From: Glaciecola sp. UBA2563
GTDB taxonomy: Bacteria; Pseudomonadota; Gammaproteobacteria; Enterobacterales; Alteromonadaceae
Direction of reading: 5' to 3'
Length of the DNA stretch: 64,000 bases
NCBI GenBank assembly: GCA_002340325.1
Contig: DDLV01000108.1
Coordinates: forward strand, 1 to 64,000
How positions within the stretch are numbered: position 1 is the stretch's first letter; each line of letters begins with the position of its first letter. Below are positions 48,584 through 57,739 of this stretch, piece after piece. The position numbers and the translations under genes were made by a program. The notes beneath the pieces are model-generated. The model was not told the DNA's origin. It saw only the letters and a list, made by a program, of their open reading frames with translations, and made no database searches.

Positions 48584-51052
48584 TTGAATGCGAATAAACG
48601 CGTATTTATTCCGAATCTCGTAAAGCGCTGGTTTGAAGAGAAAGGTTGGCAAATTCGTGCATATCAAAAGAGCATGCTGCGTGCATTCGCAAATAGAGAA
48701 TCCGCTTTATTAATTGCGCCGACAGGCGCGGGTAAAACACTGTCCGGATTTTTGCCTAGCTTAATTGATATTCATCGTAATTCGCCGCAAAAGCGCGTAT
48801 TACATACATTATACATTTCACCTTTGAAAGCATTGACATACGATATCGAGCGTAATCTAAATGCGCCAATCAACGACATGTCAATGGATATTAAGGTGGC
48901 CTCTCGGACTGGTGATACGTCAGCGTACCAACGTAGCCAGCAACGAAAGAATCCTCCAGATGTGCTGTTGACCACGCCAGAATCTCTGATGTTAATGCTC
49001 AGTTATGTAGATGCAAATGCACTATTTTCGTCACTGAAGTGCGTGATTGTCGATGAAGTGCATAGTTTCGCAAATAGCAAACGCGGCGACTTCACGGCAT
49101 TGGCACTGGCGAGGCTAAGCGCTATCAATACCTCATTTATCCGGTTTGGACTCTCTGCTACGGTGGCTCATCCACAGCAGATTGCAGGTTGGTTAGGTAA
49201 AAGTGGAGAACCTTGTAAATTAATAACCGCGAGTTCCAGAGTCAAACCGAAAGTGCGCATTTTAACCAGTAAAACGCGTATGCCGTTTGGTGGGTACATG
49301 GCGAAGTATGCGATGAAGGAAGTTTATCAAGCGATTGAAAAGGCAAATTCAAGTCTCGTATTTGTTAATACCAGAGCTCAAGCTGAATTGATTTTTCAAG
49401 CGCTTTGGGAAGAAAACAAAAAAGGACTGGCAATTGCTATATATCATGGCTCGTTATCCAAGGAACAACGAGTGAAAACTGAAGAGCTTATGTCGCAAGG
49501 CAAGCTTAAAGCGGTTGTTTCGACATCTGCACTTGAACTTGGCATTGACTGGGGTGATGTTGAGCTTGTTATTCAAGTAGGTGCACCCAAAGGTGTCAGT
49601 CGATTGTTACAACGGATTGGTCGTTCTAACCACAGACTTAATGAACCCAGTAAAGCACTACTTGTACCAGCAAACAGGTTTGAGGCGCTTGAATGTCTAT
49701 CTGCTATAGATGCAATAAAAAAAGGCGAACTCGATGGCGATGCGCCCATGAGTGGGGCGCTGGATATCATTCCTCAGTTTATTTTGAATTGTTTATGCAG
49801 TGCGCCTTCAACCATTGACGAGTTGTATATGCAGGTCCTTGATGCTGCGCCGTATGGGGGATTAGACAAAGATACATTCAACCAGTTGTTTGCCTTTACG
49901 CAAGACGGCGGATATGCCCTGAGTAGTTACGAGCGATACAATCGCTTGACCGAAATATCTGCAGGTGTATTTGCGCCTGCAAATAAGCGTGTGATTGCAA
50001 GACATCGACAAAATATAGGGACAATTGTTGAAGCTGGACGATTGAAAGTAAAACGCTTATCTAAAAAACACAGTGGTAAGATCATTGGCGAAGTAGAAGA
50101 ATACTTTGCGCAACAATTGGTAAAGGGTGATACCTTTTTCTTTGCTGGAGAGGTACTCATTTTTGAAGGCGTTCGAGATATGATTCTCGAGGCTAAACCT
50201 GGCAAAGCGCGAGAACCCAAGATACCAAGCTATGTTGGCGGACAGATGCCCCTCTCGACGTATCTTGCTGACGCCGTTAGACATTTGCTAAATACCCCGG
50301 ATAAATTGAAACGTTTGCCAAAGCAAGTTATCGATTGGCTGCAACTGCAGCAAGATTTTTCTCAGCTTCCAAAGCCAAGTCGTGTGCTTATTGAACAGTT
50401 CCCGTATAGGCAGGCAGAATATGCTTTGTTTTATACGTTTGAAGGTCGTAAAGCAAACCAAACCCTAGGGATGCTAATGACTAAACGAATGGAAAAAATG
50501 AAATTAAATCCATTGAGTTTTTCAGTCACCGATTACGGCTTATCTATTTGTTCAGTATCACCCATTCAACCGTCACATATCAATGCGCTTTTTAGTCCTG
50601 ATATACTCGGCGATGAACTTGAAAACTGGATGTTAGAAGCAGCGATGTTAAAACGATCATTTAGGCGAGTCGCCGTTGTAAGTGGGCTGATAGAACAACA
50701 ATATCACAGCCAGAAAAAATCTATGCGTCAAGTTACGTTCTCAACTGATTTAATATATGACACCTTGCGAGAATACGATAAAGATCACGTGCTATTGAAA
50801 GTAACGCGGCAAGATGCCGAACGAGAGCTATTGGATTTGACCCGAACAGCGGATTTGCTAATTCGATTTGATGGGGCAGTTGATTTTGTTAAACTTACCA
50901 AACCTTCGCCAATGGCTATTCCAATTGTGCTTGACGTGCGAAGCGAAAGAGTTACAGGCGCGGGTATGCAAGCTATGTTAGAGCAAGCGTCGCTTTATCA
51001 GGAAGCTGAAGAAATGATGGAGGACATAAGAGCACTCCTATCACAGGCTTAG
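48584..51052 (+). CDS. ligase-associated DEXH helicase (Lhr-Core type)
   Basis: 822 residues from TTG at 48584; GGAG stands 11 bases before. Superfamily 2 helicase: Q-motif RAYQKSMLRAF, Walker A APTGAGKT (45-52), Walker B DEVH (157-160), SATVAHP and later GDVELVIQVGAPKGVSRLLQ with QRIGRSNHR. The Lhr-specific winged-helix and beta-barrel domains follow to the end. Lhr-Core translocates 3'-5' on DNA and is encoded with the ligase, exonuclease and PdeM in a repair set, believed to act on DNA damage such as crosslinks or alkylation. Opposite strand to the ligase/exonuclease pair, with the chemoreceptor between. Confidence 0.94.
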   Translation: MNANKRVFIPNLVKRWFEEKGWQIRAYQKSMLRAFANRESALLIAPTGAGKTLSGFLPSLIDIHRNSPQKRVLHTLYISPLKALTYDIERNLNAPINDMSMDIKVASRTGDTSAYQRSQQRKNPPDVLLTTPESLMLMLSYVDANALFSSLKCVIVDEVHSFANSKRGDFTALALARLSAINTSFIRFGLSATVAHPQQIAGWLGKSGEPCKLITASSRVKPKVRILTSKTRMPFGGYMAKYAMKEVYQAIEKANSSLVFVNTRAQAELIFQALWEENKKGLAIAIYHGSLSKEQRVKTEELMSQGKLKAVVSTSALELGIDWGDVELVIQVGAPKGVSRLLQRIGRSNHRLNEPSKALLVPANRFEALECLSAIDAIKKGELDGDAPMSGALDIIPQFILNCLCSAPSTIDELYMQVLDAAPYGGLDKDTFNQLFAFTQDGGYALSSYERYNRLTEISAGVFAPANKRVIARHRQNIGTIVEAGRLKVKRLSKKHSGKIIGEVEEYFAQQLVKGDTFFFAGEVLIFEGVRDMILEAKPGKAREPKIPSYVGGQMPLSTYLADAVRHLLNTPDKLKRLPKQVIDWLQLQQDFSQLPKPSRVLIEQFPYRQAEYALFYTFEGRKANQTLGMLMTKRMEKMKLNPLSFSVTDYGLSICSVSPIQPSHINALFSPDILGDELENWMLEAAMLKRSFRRVAVVSGLIEQQYHSQKKSMRQVTFSTDLIYDTLREYDKDHVLLKVTRQDAERELLDLTRTADLLIRFDGAVDFVKLTKPSPMAIPIVLDVRSERVTGAGMQAMLEQASLYQEAEEMMEDIRALLSQA

Positions 51053-51121
51053 ACATAGTCAGAATTTTACTCGCGGAGTACCGTTGTCCTTCCGACCGAA
51101 CCAAATCAAAATCAGCCGCCA

Positions 51122-51832
51122 ATGCTTGAACAAAACTCGTTAACTAATTTGGTCTTGGAGCACGATGCAATTCCAGCACAGTTTGTCCAACAACGCTTTT
51201 TATTAGACGGTGCGGGTGTTCTTTTTTGGCCAAAACAAGATATCTTGGTTTTCTCCGATTTGCATTTCGAGAAGGGTAGTTTTCTAACGCAATTTGCTCA
51301 TCCATTGCCAAGATTTGATACAAAAGAGACACTCACTCGAATGCGCCTTCTGTTATCGCGTTATATGCCAAAAACTGTCATTTGTTTAGGGGATAGTTTT
51401 CATGATGGAAATGCATTTCAACGAATGGACAGCACACTAATTGATTTGCTGAACCAAATGGTGAGTGAGACATCAAATTGGATATGGGTTCTGGGCAATC
51501 ACGATCCCCAAATACCCCCATTTATACATGGTGACCGAGAGAACGATTTAGCGATCGAAAATATAGTTTTTGCACATGAGCCATGCATAAAAACACTATC
51601 GTCAGGTCAGGCAATGCTGTTTGGACACTACCATCCTAAAGCATCTTCGGTTGTAGCAAGGCATAAAGCAGTAGGAGGCTGTTTTGTGCAGTGTGACAAG
51701 GTATTCATCATGCCAGCGTTTGGAAAATACACAGGCGGGTTGTCAGTCAAGAGCGATGTTATTCAATCGCTTATAAATGAAAATACAGCCAAACTTTATT
51801 TAACGTATAGAAAGAAAGTTTACTTGATATAG
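51122..51832 (+). CDS. pdeM: ligase-associated metallophosphoesterase PdeM
   Basis: 236 residues of the calcineurin-type fold. Blocks: FSDLHFEKGSF (Asp46, His48), CLGDSFHDGNAF (Asp91), VLGNHDPQIPP (Asn126, His127), AHEPC (His152) and FGHYHPKASS (His169, His171), matching the ligase-associated endonuclease family PdeM. Its substrates in cells are unclear; it is a metal-dependent phosphodiesterase in the same cluster as the Lhr helicase. Follows the helicase gene by 69 bases on the same strand, so the two are one operon. Confidence 0.92.
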   Translation: MLEQNSLTNLVLEHDAIPAQFVQQRFLLDGAGVLFWPKQDILVFSDLHFEKGSFLTQFAHPLPRFDTKETLTRMRLLLSRYMPKTVICLGDSFHDGNAFQRMDSTLIDLLNQMVSETSNWIWVLGNHDPQIPPFIHGDRENDLAIENIVFAHEPCIKTLSSGQAMLFGHYHPKASSVVARHKAVGGCFVQCDKVFIMPAFGKYTGGLSVKSDVIQSLINENTAKLYLTYRKKVYLI

Positions 51833-51892
51833 TTAACCAAAAATACACGCTCGAAAAGCGTTATAACTGGATGAAAAATCTAAGGAATAATC

Positions 51893-52567
51893 GTGGTAGA
51901 TCAAAAAAAGTTAGCCGTCATCATCGGCACCAATAAAGGCATTGGTTTTGAATTGTGTAAGCAATACATTGAAAAAGGCTATGATGTAATTGCAACTTGT
52001 CGACAGTCTAACACTGCACTTGAGCAACTTGAATGCGACGTAATAGAAGGTATCGACGTATCTGCACAACCATCAGTTGAGTTAATTAAAAGCAAGATTA
52101 AGCATGAGCGAATTGATGTGCTCATTCACAATGCGGGTATTTTAGAATCTGATCAAATATCAACAATTGATTTTGAGAGTATGCGACAACAATTTGAAAT
52201 AAATTCACTTGGTCCGTTACGCACGATTCTATCCCTTGAGGCAAAGCTTGGAAAAGGCTCCAAGGTCGGCATTGTAAGTTCCAGAGTAGGCTCAATCGAC
52301 GACAACGACAGTTCGAATAATTATGGTTATCGCGTGTCCAAGGCTGCTGTAAACATGATCGGGAAATGTTTAAGCATCGATATGGCACCAAAAGAAGTTG
52401 CAATAGCACTTTTACATCCTGGATATGTTCGTACAGACATGACGCAAATGCGAGGTCTTATCGATGCAGACGAATCAGCCGCTGGACTAATCGCACGAAT
52501 GGATGAGCTAAGTATGGAAACAACGGGTATTTTTATCCACACAAACGGTGAGATATTACCATGGTAG
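51893..52567 (+). CDS. short-chain dehydrogenase/reductase
   Basis: 224 residues from GTG at 51893, six bases after AAGGA. Classical SDR: nucleotide motif GTNKGIG (12-18), structural NAG (80-82), catalytic Ser130, Tyr146 and Lys150. The C-terminal part carries LLHPGYVRTDMTQMRG. Resembles C-factor-like SDRs. Substrate unknown. Follows PdeM by 60 bases; may be expressed with it, but belongs to no repair function known to me. Confidence 0.88.
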   Translation: MVDQKKLAVIIGTNKGIGFELCKQYIEKGYDVIATCRQSNTALEQLECDVIEGIDVSAQPSVELIKSKIKHERIDVLIHNAGILESDQISTIDFESMRQQFEINSLGPLRTILSLEAKLGKGSKVGIVSSRVGSIDDNDSSNNYGYRVSKAAVNMIGKCLSIDMAPKEVAIALLHPGYVRTDMTQMRGLIDADESAAGLIARMDELSMETTGIFIHTNGEILPW

Positions 52568-52769
52568 CGCCAGTACATATTGATAGGAATCTGCCCCTTT
52601 TCACTGCTGCTGTAGCTTTGATCTAGACAGCTTCTAGCCTTATTTAACAAAATTAAATTATATTTAATGCACTAAAATCTATTCTTAGGCCGTTCTTAAG
52701 GTTGGCGATATGGTTCGCGAACTATGTGTGTGGGTTATGAAACATCACGCACAGATTACGGAGACAATT

Positions 52770-53138
52770 ATGAATTTTAAATTAAATAAGCAAACAATAT
52801 TTGCGAGTACCGCTTTGTTATTGGTCGCAGCAACCAGCAATGCTAGTGATACTATCAATCCTGAACAATCTTTGATTAGTGATGGTAACGTGTTGACTTC
52901 TCAGTTTTATGTTAACAATTTTGATGCCTCGATTGCGGAATCAAACACTCGCTTGAAGTCAGCAGTCGTGACCAATCGCAATGTTTTAACGTCTAATTAC
53001 TTGATTTCGATGCTGCCAGAGTCGAATGCCCAAGCGCTTCCAATACCAGATTTTGAAGACGAAATTGATGCAACAGTTACGGATCAAAATATTCTATCTT
53101 CTAAGTATAGAGCGGCGTTCTCATCGCAAGGTGAGTAG
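52770..53138 (+). CDS. small secreted protein with three NVLTS-type repeats
   Basis: 122 residues from ATG at 52770, six bases after GGAG; the frame extends 20 codons upstream without ribosome site. Signal peptide to about residue 26 (cleavage near SNA-SD). The mature part has three short repeats: NVLTSQFY (40-47), NVLTSNY (71-77) and NILSSKY (107-113), spaced 31 and 36 residues apart, each followed by a few hydrophobic residues. No Cys, no enzymatic motif, overall acidic. I do not recognise the family. It is alone between an SDR and folM. Possibly a periplasmic or extracellular structural protein. Confidence 0.75.
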   Translation: MNFKLNKQTIFASTALLLVAATSNASDTINPEQSLISDGNVLTSQFYVNNFDASIAESNTRLKSAVVTNRNVLTSNYLISMLPESNAQALPIPDFEDEIDATVTDQNILSSKYRAAFSSQGE

Positions 53139-53244
53139 TCAAGATTGGGGGGCGTTAAGTGAATGGATTGATTCGCCCTTCCTCTTACAACACTGAAGTC
53201 CTATTCGATGTAACAGTGTAGTATGGGCGGCTTGCAATAACGCC

Positions 53245-53955
53245 TCACTTCAAATGACGGCCCCCGTTCAAGTGTAAGACTTGCCCATTGACGTAGTCAC
53301 TTGCTAACAAATACTCAACCGCTTTTACTGCTTCTTGCGCGCCTGGAACATTTTCTAAAAGCATTTTCTTTTTACTTTTAAGTCGATAAGCGTCGTCATC
53401 CCAATCGTTAAACATCACAAGTGCTGGCGCAATGCTGTTGACTTTTACTTTGGGGGCGTAGAGTTTTGCGAATGAAAGTGTGAGGTTATGCAGGGCAGCT
53501 TTGCTAGCTGCGTAGGCAATATGTTTGTTACTTCCCTTTTCTTGGACAAAATCCGTCATATGAATGATATCTGAAAATCTAGTTTCGTTTTTTAACAGCA
53601 TCGATTTACAAGCGAGGTTAATTTGATAGGGTGCATTAGCATGAATTTGCATCATACGAATAAAAAGTGCATTTACGTCTTCGTTATCTGTCTCTTGTGC
53701 CCAATCGGATGCGTTATGAATAATGGCGCGCAAAGATGAGGTTTGTGTTTTCAACGTCGCAACAAAATTAGATATACCCTCGCTGGTTGAAAAATCAGCG
53801 TGAATAACGGCTGCGCCATTTTTGGATAATTCATTAATTGATGGTTTTTTGCTGCGGTATGTTATGATCACCGACTGATTTTTATTTAGTAAATTCTCAG
53901 CGATGGCCAAACCGATTCTTTGCGTTGCTCCAGTAACGAGTATTGGTGAACTCAT
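53245..53955 (-). CDS. folM: dihydromonapterin reductase FolM
   Basis: 236 residues. An SDR with VTGATQRIG (7-15), SDIIHMTDFVQEKGSNKHIA and the active-site Tyr148-Lys152 (YAASK), closing LNGGRHLK. It is recognisably E. coli FolM through MMQIHANAPYQINLA, AIIHNASDW and KVKVNSIAPALVMFN. FolM reduces dihydromonapterin to tetrahydromonapterin, a cofactor of phenylalanine hydroxylase, and has weak DHFR activity. Divergent from folE, the first enzyme of pterin synthesis; the 184-base gap holds both promoters. Confidence 0.95.
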   Translation of the reverse strand: MSSPILVTGATQRIGLAIAENLLNKNQSVIITYRSKKPSINELSKNGAAVIHADFSTSEGISNFVATLKTQTSSLRAIIHNASDWAQETDNEDVNALFIRMMQIHANAPYQINLACKSMLLKNETRFSDIIHMTDFVQEKGSNKHIAYAASKAALHNLTLSFAKLYAPKVKVNSIAPALVMFNDWDDDAYRLKSKKKMLLENVPGAQEAVKAVEYLLASDYVNGQVLHLNGGRHLK

Positions 53956-54139
53956 GATAAAGAACCTGATTTCATTGCGTAAACTTCCGTGTCACTCAGT
54001 GTAGACCAAACCCAATAATTCACACGCAACTTGCGTCAAAATAGATTGTAAACTAGGGTTTTATCATGTCATTTTTTTAATGAACCTCAGAAGTTGCGGA
54101 GGCGTATAAGTCGAGCACGCATGAGAAAACAGGACGGTT

Positions 54140-54826
54140 ATGTTAGCTAAAGAAGCTATATTAATGCACAAAGCGAAAAGCGATATCGTTAGTGACCAAG
54201 CTCACGCAGTTAGGGACGCTTTAATCGCAGCAGGACTTGAAACTCCGATGATGGAAAATCGACTTTCGGACGAAGAAAAGCGTATTAAAATTCAGGCGTC
54301 TATGCTTGATATTATGAACACGCTTGGTCTCGACTTAAGTGATGATAGCTTGCAGGATACCCCCAAGCGAATAGCTAAAATGTACGTAGATGAAATATTC
54401 AGCGGCTTGGACTACAGCAAGTTTCCGAAAATTACGCAAATCGAAAACAAAATGTCGATTGATGAACCAGTGCAGGTTTCAGGAATTAGCCTCACATCGA
54501 CATGCGAGCATCATTTCGTCACAATAGATGGCACCGCAAATGTCGCATATATTCCAAAATCAAAGGTAATCGGTTTAAGCAAAATCAATCGGATAGTGGG
54601 CTTTTTTGCGCAGAGGCCTCAAGTTCAAGAGCGTTTGACGCAACAAATTATGGTAGCGCTGCAGACACTAACAGAAACGAAAGATGTGGCTGTGATGCTT
54701 AATGCAACGCATTACTGTGTTAAGGCTCGAGGTATTAAAGATACTAATTCTTACACGAAAACATCTTCATATGGCGGTCAATTCAAAACTAATGCCGATT
54801 TGCGAAAGGAATTTTTGGCGACATAA
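54140..54826 (+). CDS. folE: GTP cyclohydrolase I
   Basis: 228 residues from ATG at 54140 with AGGA upstream; a second ATG (54164) lacks one. Opens the imidazole ring of GTP to give dihydroneopterin triphosphate for folate and pterin synthesis. Zinc ligands Cys122, His125 and Cys193 and catalytic His124 occur in [12 protein letters not shown] and [31 protein letters not shown] is the substrate-site stretch. The sequence is the E. coli type (FolE1), zinc-dependent. It shares a terminator with the convergent fasciclin gene. Confidence 0.97.
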   Translation: MLAKEAILMHKAKSDIVSDQAHAVRDALIAAGLETPMMENRLSDEEKRIKIQASMLDIMNTLGLDLSDDSLQDTPKRIAKMYVDEIFSGLDYSKFPKITQIENKMSIDEPVQVSGISLTSTCEHHFVTIDGTANVAYIPKSKVIGLSKINRIVGFFAQRPQVQERLTQQIMVALQTLTETKDVAVMLNATHYCVKARGIKDTNSYTKTSSYGGQFKTNADLRKEFLAT

Positions 54827-54875
54827 AAAATGTTAGGCAACTTGGTCTAGCGTTTGATAAATGGACATAAAAATG

Positions 54876-54906
54876 AAAAAAGCCTTGTTAACAGCAAGGC
54901 TTTTTT
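54876..54906. terminator. bidirectional terminator between folE and fasciclin gene
   Basis: AAAAAAGCCTTG (54876-54887), 7-base loop, CAAGGCTTTTTT (54895-54906): GC core of six with an A-tract before and T-tract after, so it works on both strands. Confidence 0.9.
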
Positions 54907-54923
54907 ATGCGTGAAACGTTATC

Positions 54924-55427
54924 TTAAGAAGCAGGTAAGATAACAGTATCGATAACGTGGATAATGCCATTACTTGCTTCGATATCAGTCGCTACCACTT
55001 GCGCTTCATCTACCATTACCGTTTGACCTTCGACAGTGACAGTAATGTCTTGGCCTTGTAATGAGGTGGCAGAATCTACGTTAACAACATCTGATGCTTT
55101 CACTTTACCAGGAACTACGTGGTAAGTTAGCACAGCTACTAACTGGTCTTTGTTTTCTGGTTTCAAAAGATTCTCAACCGTACCTGCAGGCAATTTTTCA
55201 AATGCAGCATTTGAAGGTGCAAAAACGGTAATTGGTCCATCACCTTTCAAAGCATCTACAAGGCCTGCAGCTTTAACTGCTGCTACCAACGTTGAAAAGT
55301 CCGGGTTGGATGCCGCAACATCAACGATATCTTTTTTAGCTTTCTTTCCGTAATCACCTGCAAATACTGCGGTAGATAAAACTACTATTGCACTCAAAAC
55401 GATTGATTTTAGAGCGACTAGTCGCAT
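54924..55427 (-). CDS. secreted fasciclin-domain protein
   Basis: 167 residues from ATG at 55427, eight bases after AGGA (the frame opens at a TTG that overlaps this ribosome site). Signal peptide to about residue 23 (cleavage near VFA-GD), then one fasciclin domain (about 35-165): [20 protein letters not shown] with the H1 motif, [15 protein letters not shown] and [12 protein letters not shown] with the H2 motif. Fasciclin domains mediate adhesion or act as small periplasmic partners; the substrate or partner is unknown. Divergent from a peroxidase gene. Confidence 0.93.
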   Translation of the reverse strand: MRLVALKSIVLSAIVVLSTAVFAGDYGKKAKKDIVDVAASNPDFSTLVAAVKAAGLVDALKGDGPITVFAPSNAAFEKLPAGTVENLLKPENKDQLVAVLTYHVVPGKVKASDVVNVDSATSLQGQDITVTVEGQTVMVDEAQVVATDIEASNGIIHVIDTVILPAS

Positions 55428-55554
55428 ATTTAAATTCCTCAATAATTAATAAAAAATAGTCTAGTTGCGTGTGTTGCTGATGTATACGGAGTGTTAATGA
55501 CTTGGATTGACTATTAACTTTGTTTAACCATTCGGGGCTATTTACGCTGGAATA

Positions 55555-55636
55555 AGGACGAACTAGTCCTAACTATCAATTTTATAAAGTTGAGTTGACG
55601 TCATCGCTCGACTATCGTCTTCGATAGAATATAGTC
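55555..55636. promoter_or_regulatory. inverted repeats upstream of the catalase-like peroxidase gene
   Basis: AGGAC/GTCCT (55555-55559, 55566-55570) and CTATCG/CGATAG (55612-55617, 55622-55627), the latter overlapping a larger GACTAT/ATAGTC pair (55610-55615, 55631-55636). They lie in the divergent promoter region shared with the fasciclin gene. No known operator recognised. Confidence 0.3.
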
Positions 55637-55653
55637 AAATAAAAACAAAAATT

Positions 55654-56643
55654 ATGAAAAAAGCTCTTATTACAGTATGTGCGATTGCTTTTGTATCCTC
55701 TAGTCAATTGGCATTTGCACAACAAGCACCAGAAAAAGTCAGTGCACTTGAACTGGTAGACATGTTTGAAAAGTTGGGAGGCAATCATCCTGGTTTTCGA
55801 AAGGCACATGCCTCAGGCGTTTGTGCTACAGGCCAATTTTTACCAAACCCAGAAATCTCTGCGTACTCTGCTTCTCCGTTATTTGACGTCGATTCTGTCG
55901 AAGCAGTGGTCAGATTTTCAATGGGTTCTGCCAATCCGAGCGCAGACGAAACAGCGCCGGGTGCGCGCGGTATGGCAGTTCAGATGACGTTGCCAGATGG
56001 TTCAAAACATACAATGGCAGGTAACAACACGCCGTTTCTTACCGGTAAAGATCCAGAAACTTTTTATGGCTTTCTGCAAACACTTCTACCCAATAAAGAT
56101 GGCACAACAGACCCAAATGCAACAGGTGCTTACATCGCGGCCAATCCTAGTGTACTCAACGCCGTTAAATGGTCACAAACAAACCCTGTTCCAAGCTCTT
56201 ACTCAAGAGAAAAGTACTTTGGCATTCATACCTTTTTCTTTGTCGATAACGATGCTAACGAGCTGCCATTTAAGTGGACATTTATTCCGGATCTGGGCGA
56301 AATGGACATTACAATATCTGAAAAGGAAGGGCATCCAACTCAGTTTTTAAAAGACAAGCTTGTAAGTGAAGTTTCAGAGGAAAATGTAACGTTTACCCTT
56401 GTCGCCCAATTAGGCACCAGCGATGACGTACTTAATGATCCTTCAATTGCGTGGCCAGATGAAAGAGAAGAACTCACAATGGGGCAATTAATGCTTAAAA
56501 CAGCGGGGGGCGAAGGGTGCGATGGCGTAAATTTTGACCCAAACGTGGTAAGCGCTGGATTTAAACCAAGTGACGATCCAGTGCTTAAAATGCGATCAGC
56601 AGCTTACGCAATTTCATTTGCAAAGCGGCTGAGTAATCAATAG
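55654..56643 (+). CDS. periplasmic catalase-related haem peroxidase
   Basis: 329 residues with signal peptide (cleavage near AFA-QQ). Shares the catalase fold in reduced form (srpA-like): distal His52 in RKAHASGVCATGQF, GARGMAVQMTLPDG, and the proximal Arg314/Tyr318 pair in KMRSAAYAISFAKR that binds haem through Tyr. Lacks the long N-terminal and NADPH-binding parts of full catalases (about 480 residues). Such proteins reduce peroxides with an organic donor rather than dismutate H2O2. Divergent from the fasciclin gene, convergent with the M28 peptidase (3 bases). Confidence 0.92.
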   Translation: MKKALITVCAIAFVSSSQLAFAQQAPEKVSALELVDMFEKLGGNHPGFRKAHASGVCATGQFLPNPEISAYSASPLFDVDSVEAVVRFSMGSANPSADETAPGARGMAVQMTLPDGSKHTMAGNNTPFLTGKDPETFYGFLQTLLPNKDGTTDPNATGAYIAANPSVLNAVKWSQTNPVPSSYSREKYFGIHTFFFVDNDANELPFKWTFIPDLGEMDITISEKEGHPTQFLKDKLVSEVSEENVTFTLVAQLGTSDDVLNDPSIAWPDEREELTMGQLMLKTAGGEGCDGVNFDPNVVSAGFKPSDDPVLKMRSAAYAISFAKRLSNQ

Positions 56644-56646
56644 CGC

Positions 56647-57720
56647 CTAGTCCGATGTAGACAGAAAACTGCTTAATAACAAGAAAACATTGTTTAGTTG
56701 TGTCTCTAGTCTGCCAGGGAACTCTCGATTAAGGACATCAATCCTATCAAACTCGGTATGCCAGATACGTCCCCATTTTTTTTCATTAGGCCTGTCACAT
56801 GTGGTGAGCGTGTCTTTATCAAAACACGTCCACATGGCAGGGTTTACAGTTTGAGAATATCCATCTTGACCATTTAATCCAACGATATCAAAGTTCGTTG
56901 CTTCTATATGGACGACGGGGATACCAACGCATGCAAAAGGACTGTGATCGGACCAAGCGCCAGTTTCACCCGCTGGGTATTCAGCATTTCCCGCGTGTTT
57001 TTTGAACGGTAAATTGAGTTTACTTGAATGTGTTAAAAGTGTGTCACGCCAAATAGGATCTGCTGCGAATTTAGACGTATCACCATCACATTCGTAACCA
57101 GCTGTTTTGGCGCTATGAATGTATTGATAATCACCACCGGTAATGGTGTCAAGATTTATCATTCCAATGATATTTTCGTTTTCAAGGGTGGTCTGTGATA
57201 TTGATTCTACGAAATGCTTAGCGCCATTTAACCCCACTTCTTCTGCGCCAAAAGCGACAAAAACTACGTTGTTTTTTATCTTTGGCATTGAGTTCATGTG
57301 ATCTGCTATCGCTAACATTAGTGCAACACTTGCAGCATTATCTATTACACCCATACTGCCTGTTGAAGCTGGTACAGAATCATAATGTGCACCGATAATA
57401 AAAGTTTTGTCGCTTGTGCCATCTATCCGCGCAATGACATTTTGAGAGCGCTGAGGCGCAGTTTTTTGACCAAACACTCGCTCAAAAGGCTGAACTTCTG
57501 CCGATATATTGAGTTTTTCAAATTCCGTTGCTATCCACTCAGCTGCTCTTTTTTCCATTTTAGAGGCGGCGATCCTAGGTCCAATTCCAGAGTCACCAGC
57601 CAGTGCGTTAATGTAAGACGTAATCAATAATTGACGATCTTTGTCTTCTGCATTGTCCGCACTCATCGCAAAAAAACAGGGAAGTAATAGTAATGTGCAA
57701 AGAGTGATTTTCTCTAGCAT
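56647..57720 (-). CDS. secreted M28-family zinc aminopeptidase
   Basis: 357 residues, signal peptide to about residue 20. Two-zinc M28 site: His112 (GAHYDS), bridging Asp127 (VIDNAA), Glu160/161 (GAEEVGLNG), Asp191 (NLDTITGG) and His259 (WSDHSPF). Family members trim peptides outside the cell. Probably cotranscribed with the amylase gene upstream (19 bases apart, same strand), which suggests a joint role in using polymers. Two Cys pairs in the C-terminal half may form disulfides. Confidence 0.92.
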   Translation of the reverse strand: MLEKITLCTLLLLPCFFAMSADNAEDKDRQLLITSYINALAGDSGIGPRIAASKMEKRAAEWIATEFEKLNISAEVQPFERVFGQKTAPQRSQNVIARIDGTSDKTFIIGAHYDSVPASTGSMGVIDNAASVALMLAIADHMNSMPKIKNNVVFVAFGAEEVGLNGAKHFVESISQTTLENENIIGMINLDTITGGDYQYIHSAKTAGYECDGDTSKFAADPIWRDTLLTHSSKLNLPFKKHAGNAEYPAGETGAWSDHSPFACVGIPVVHIEATNFDIVGLNGQDGYSQTVNPAMWTCFDKDTLTTCDRPNEKKWGRIWHTEFDRIDVLNREFPGRLETQLNNVFLLLSSFLSTSD

Positions 57721-57739
57721 GTTGTCCTCAGGTTTAGCA

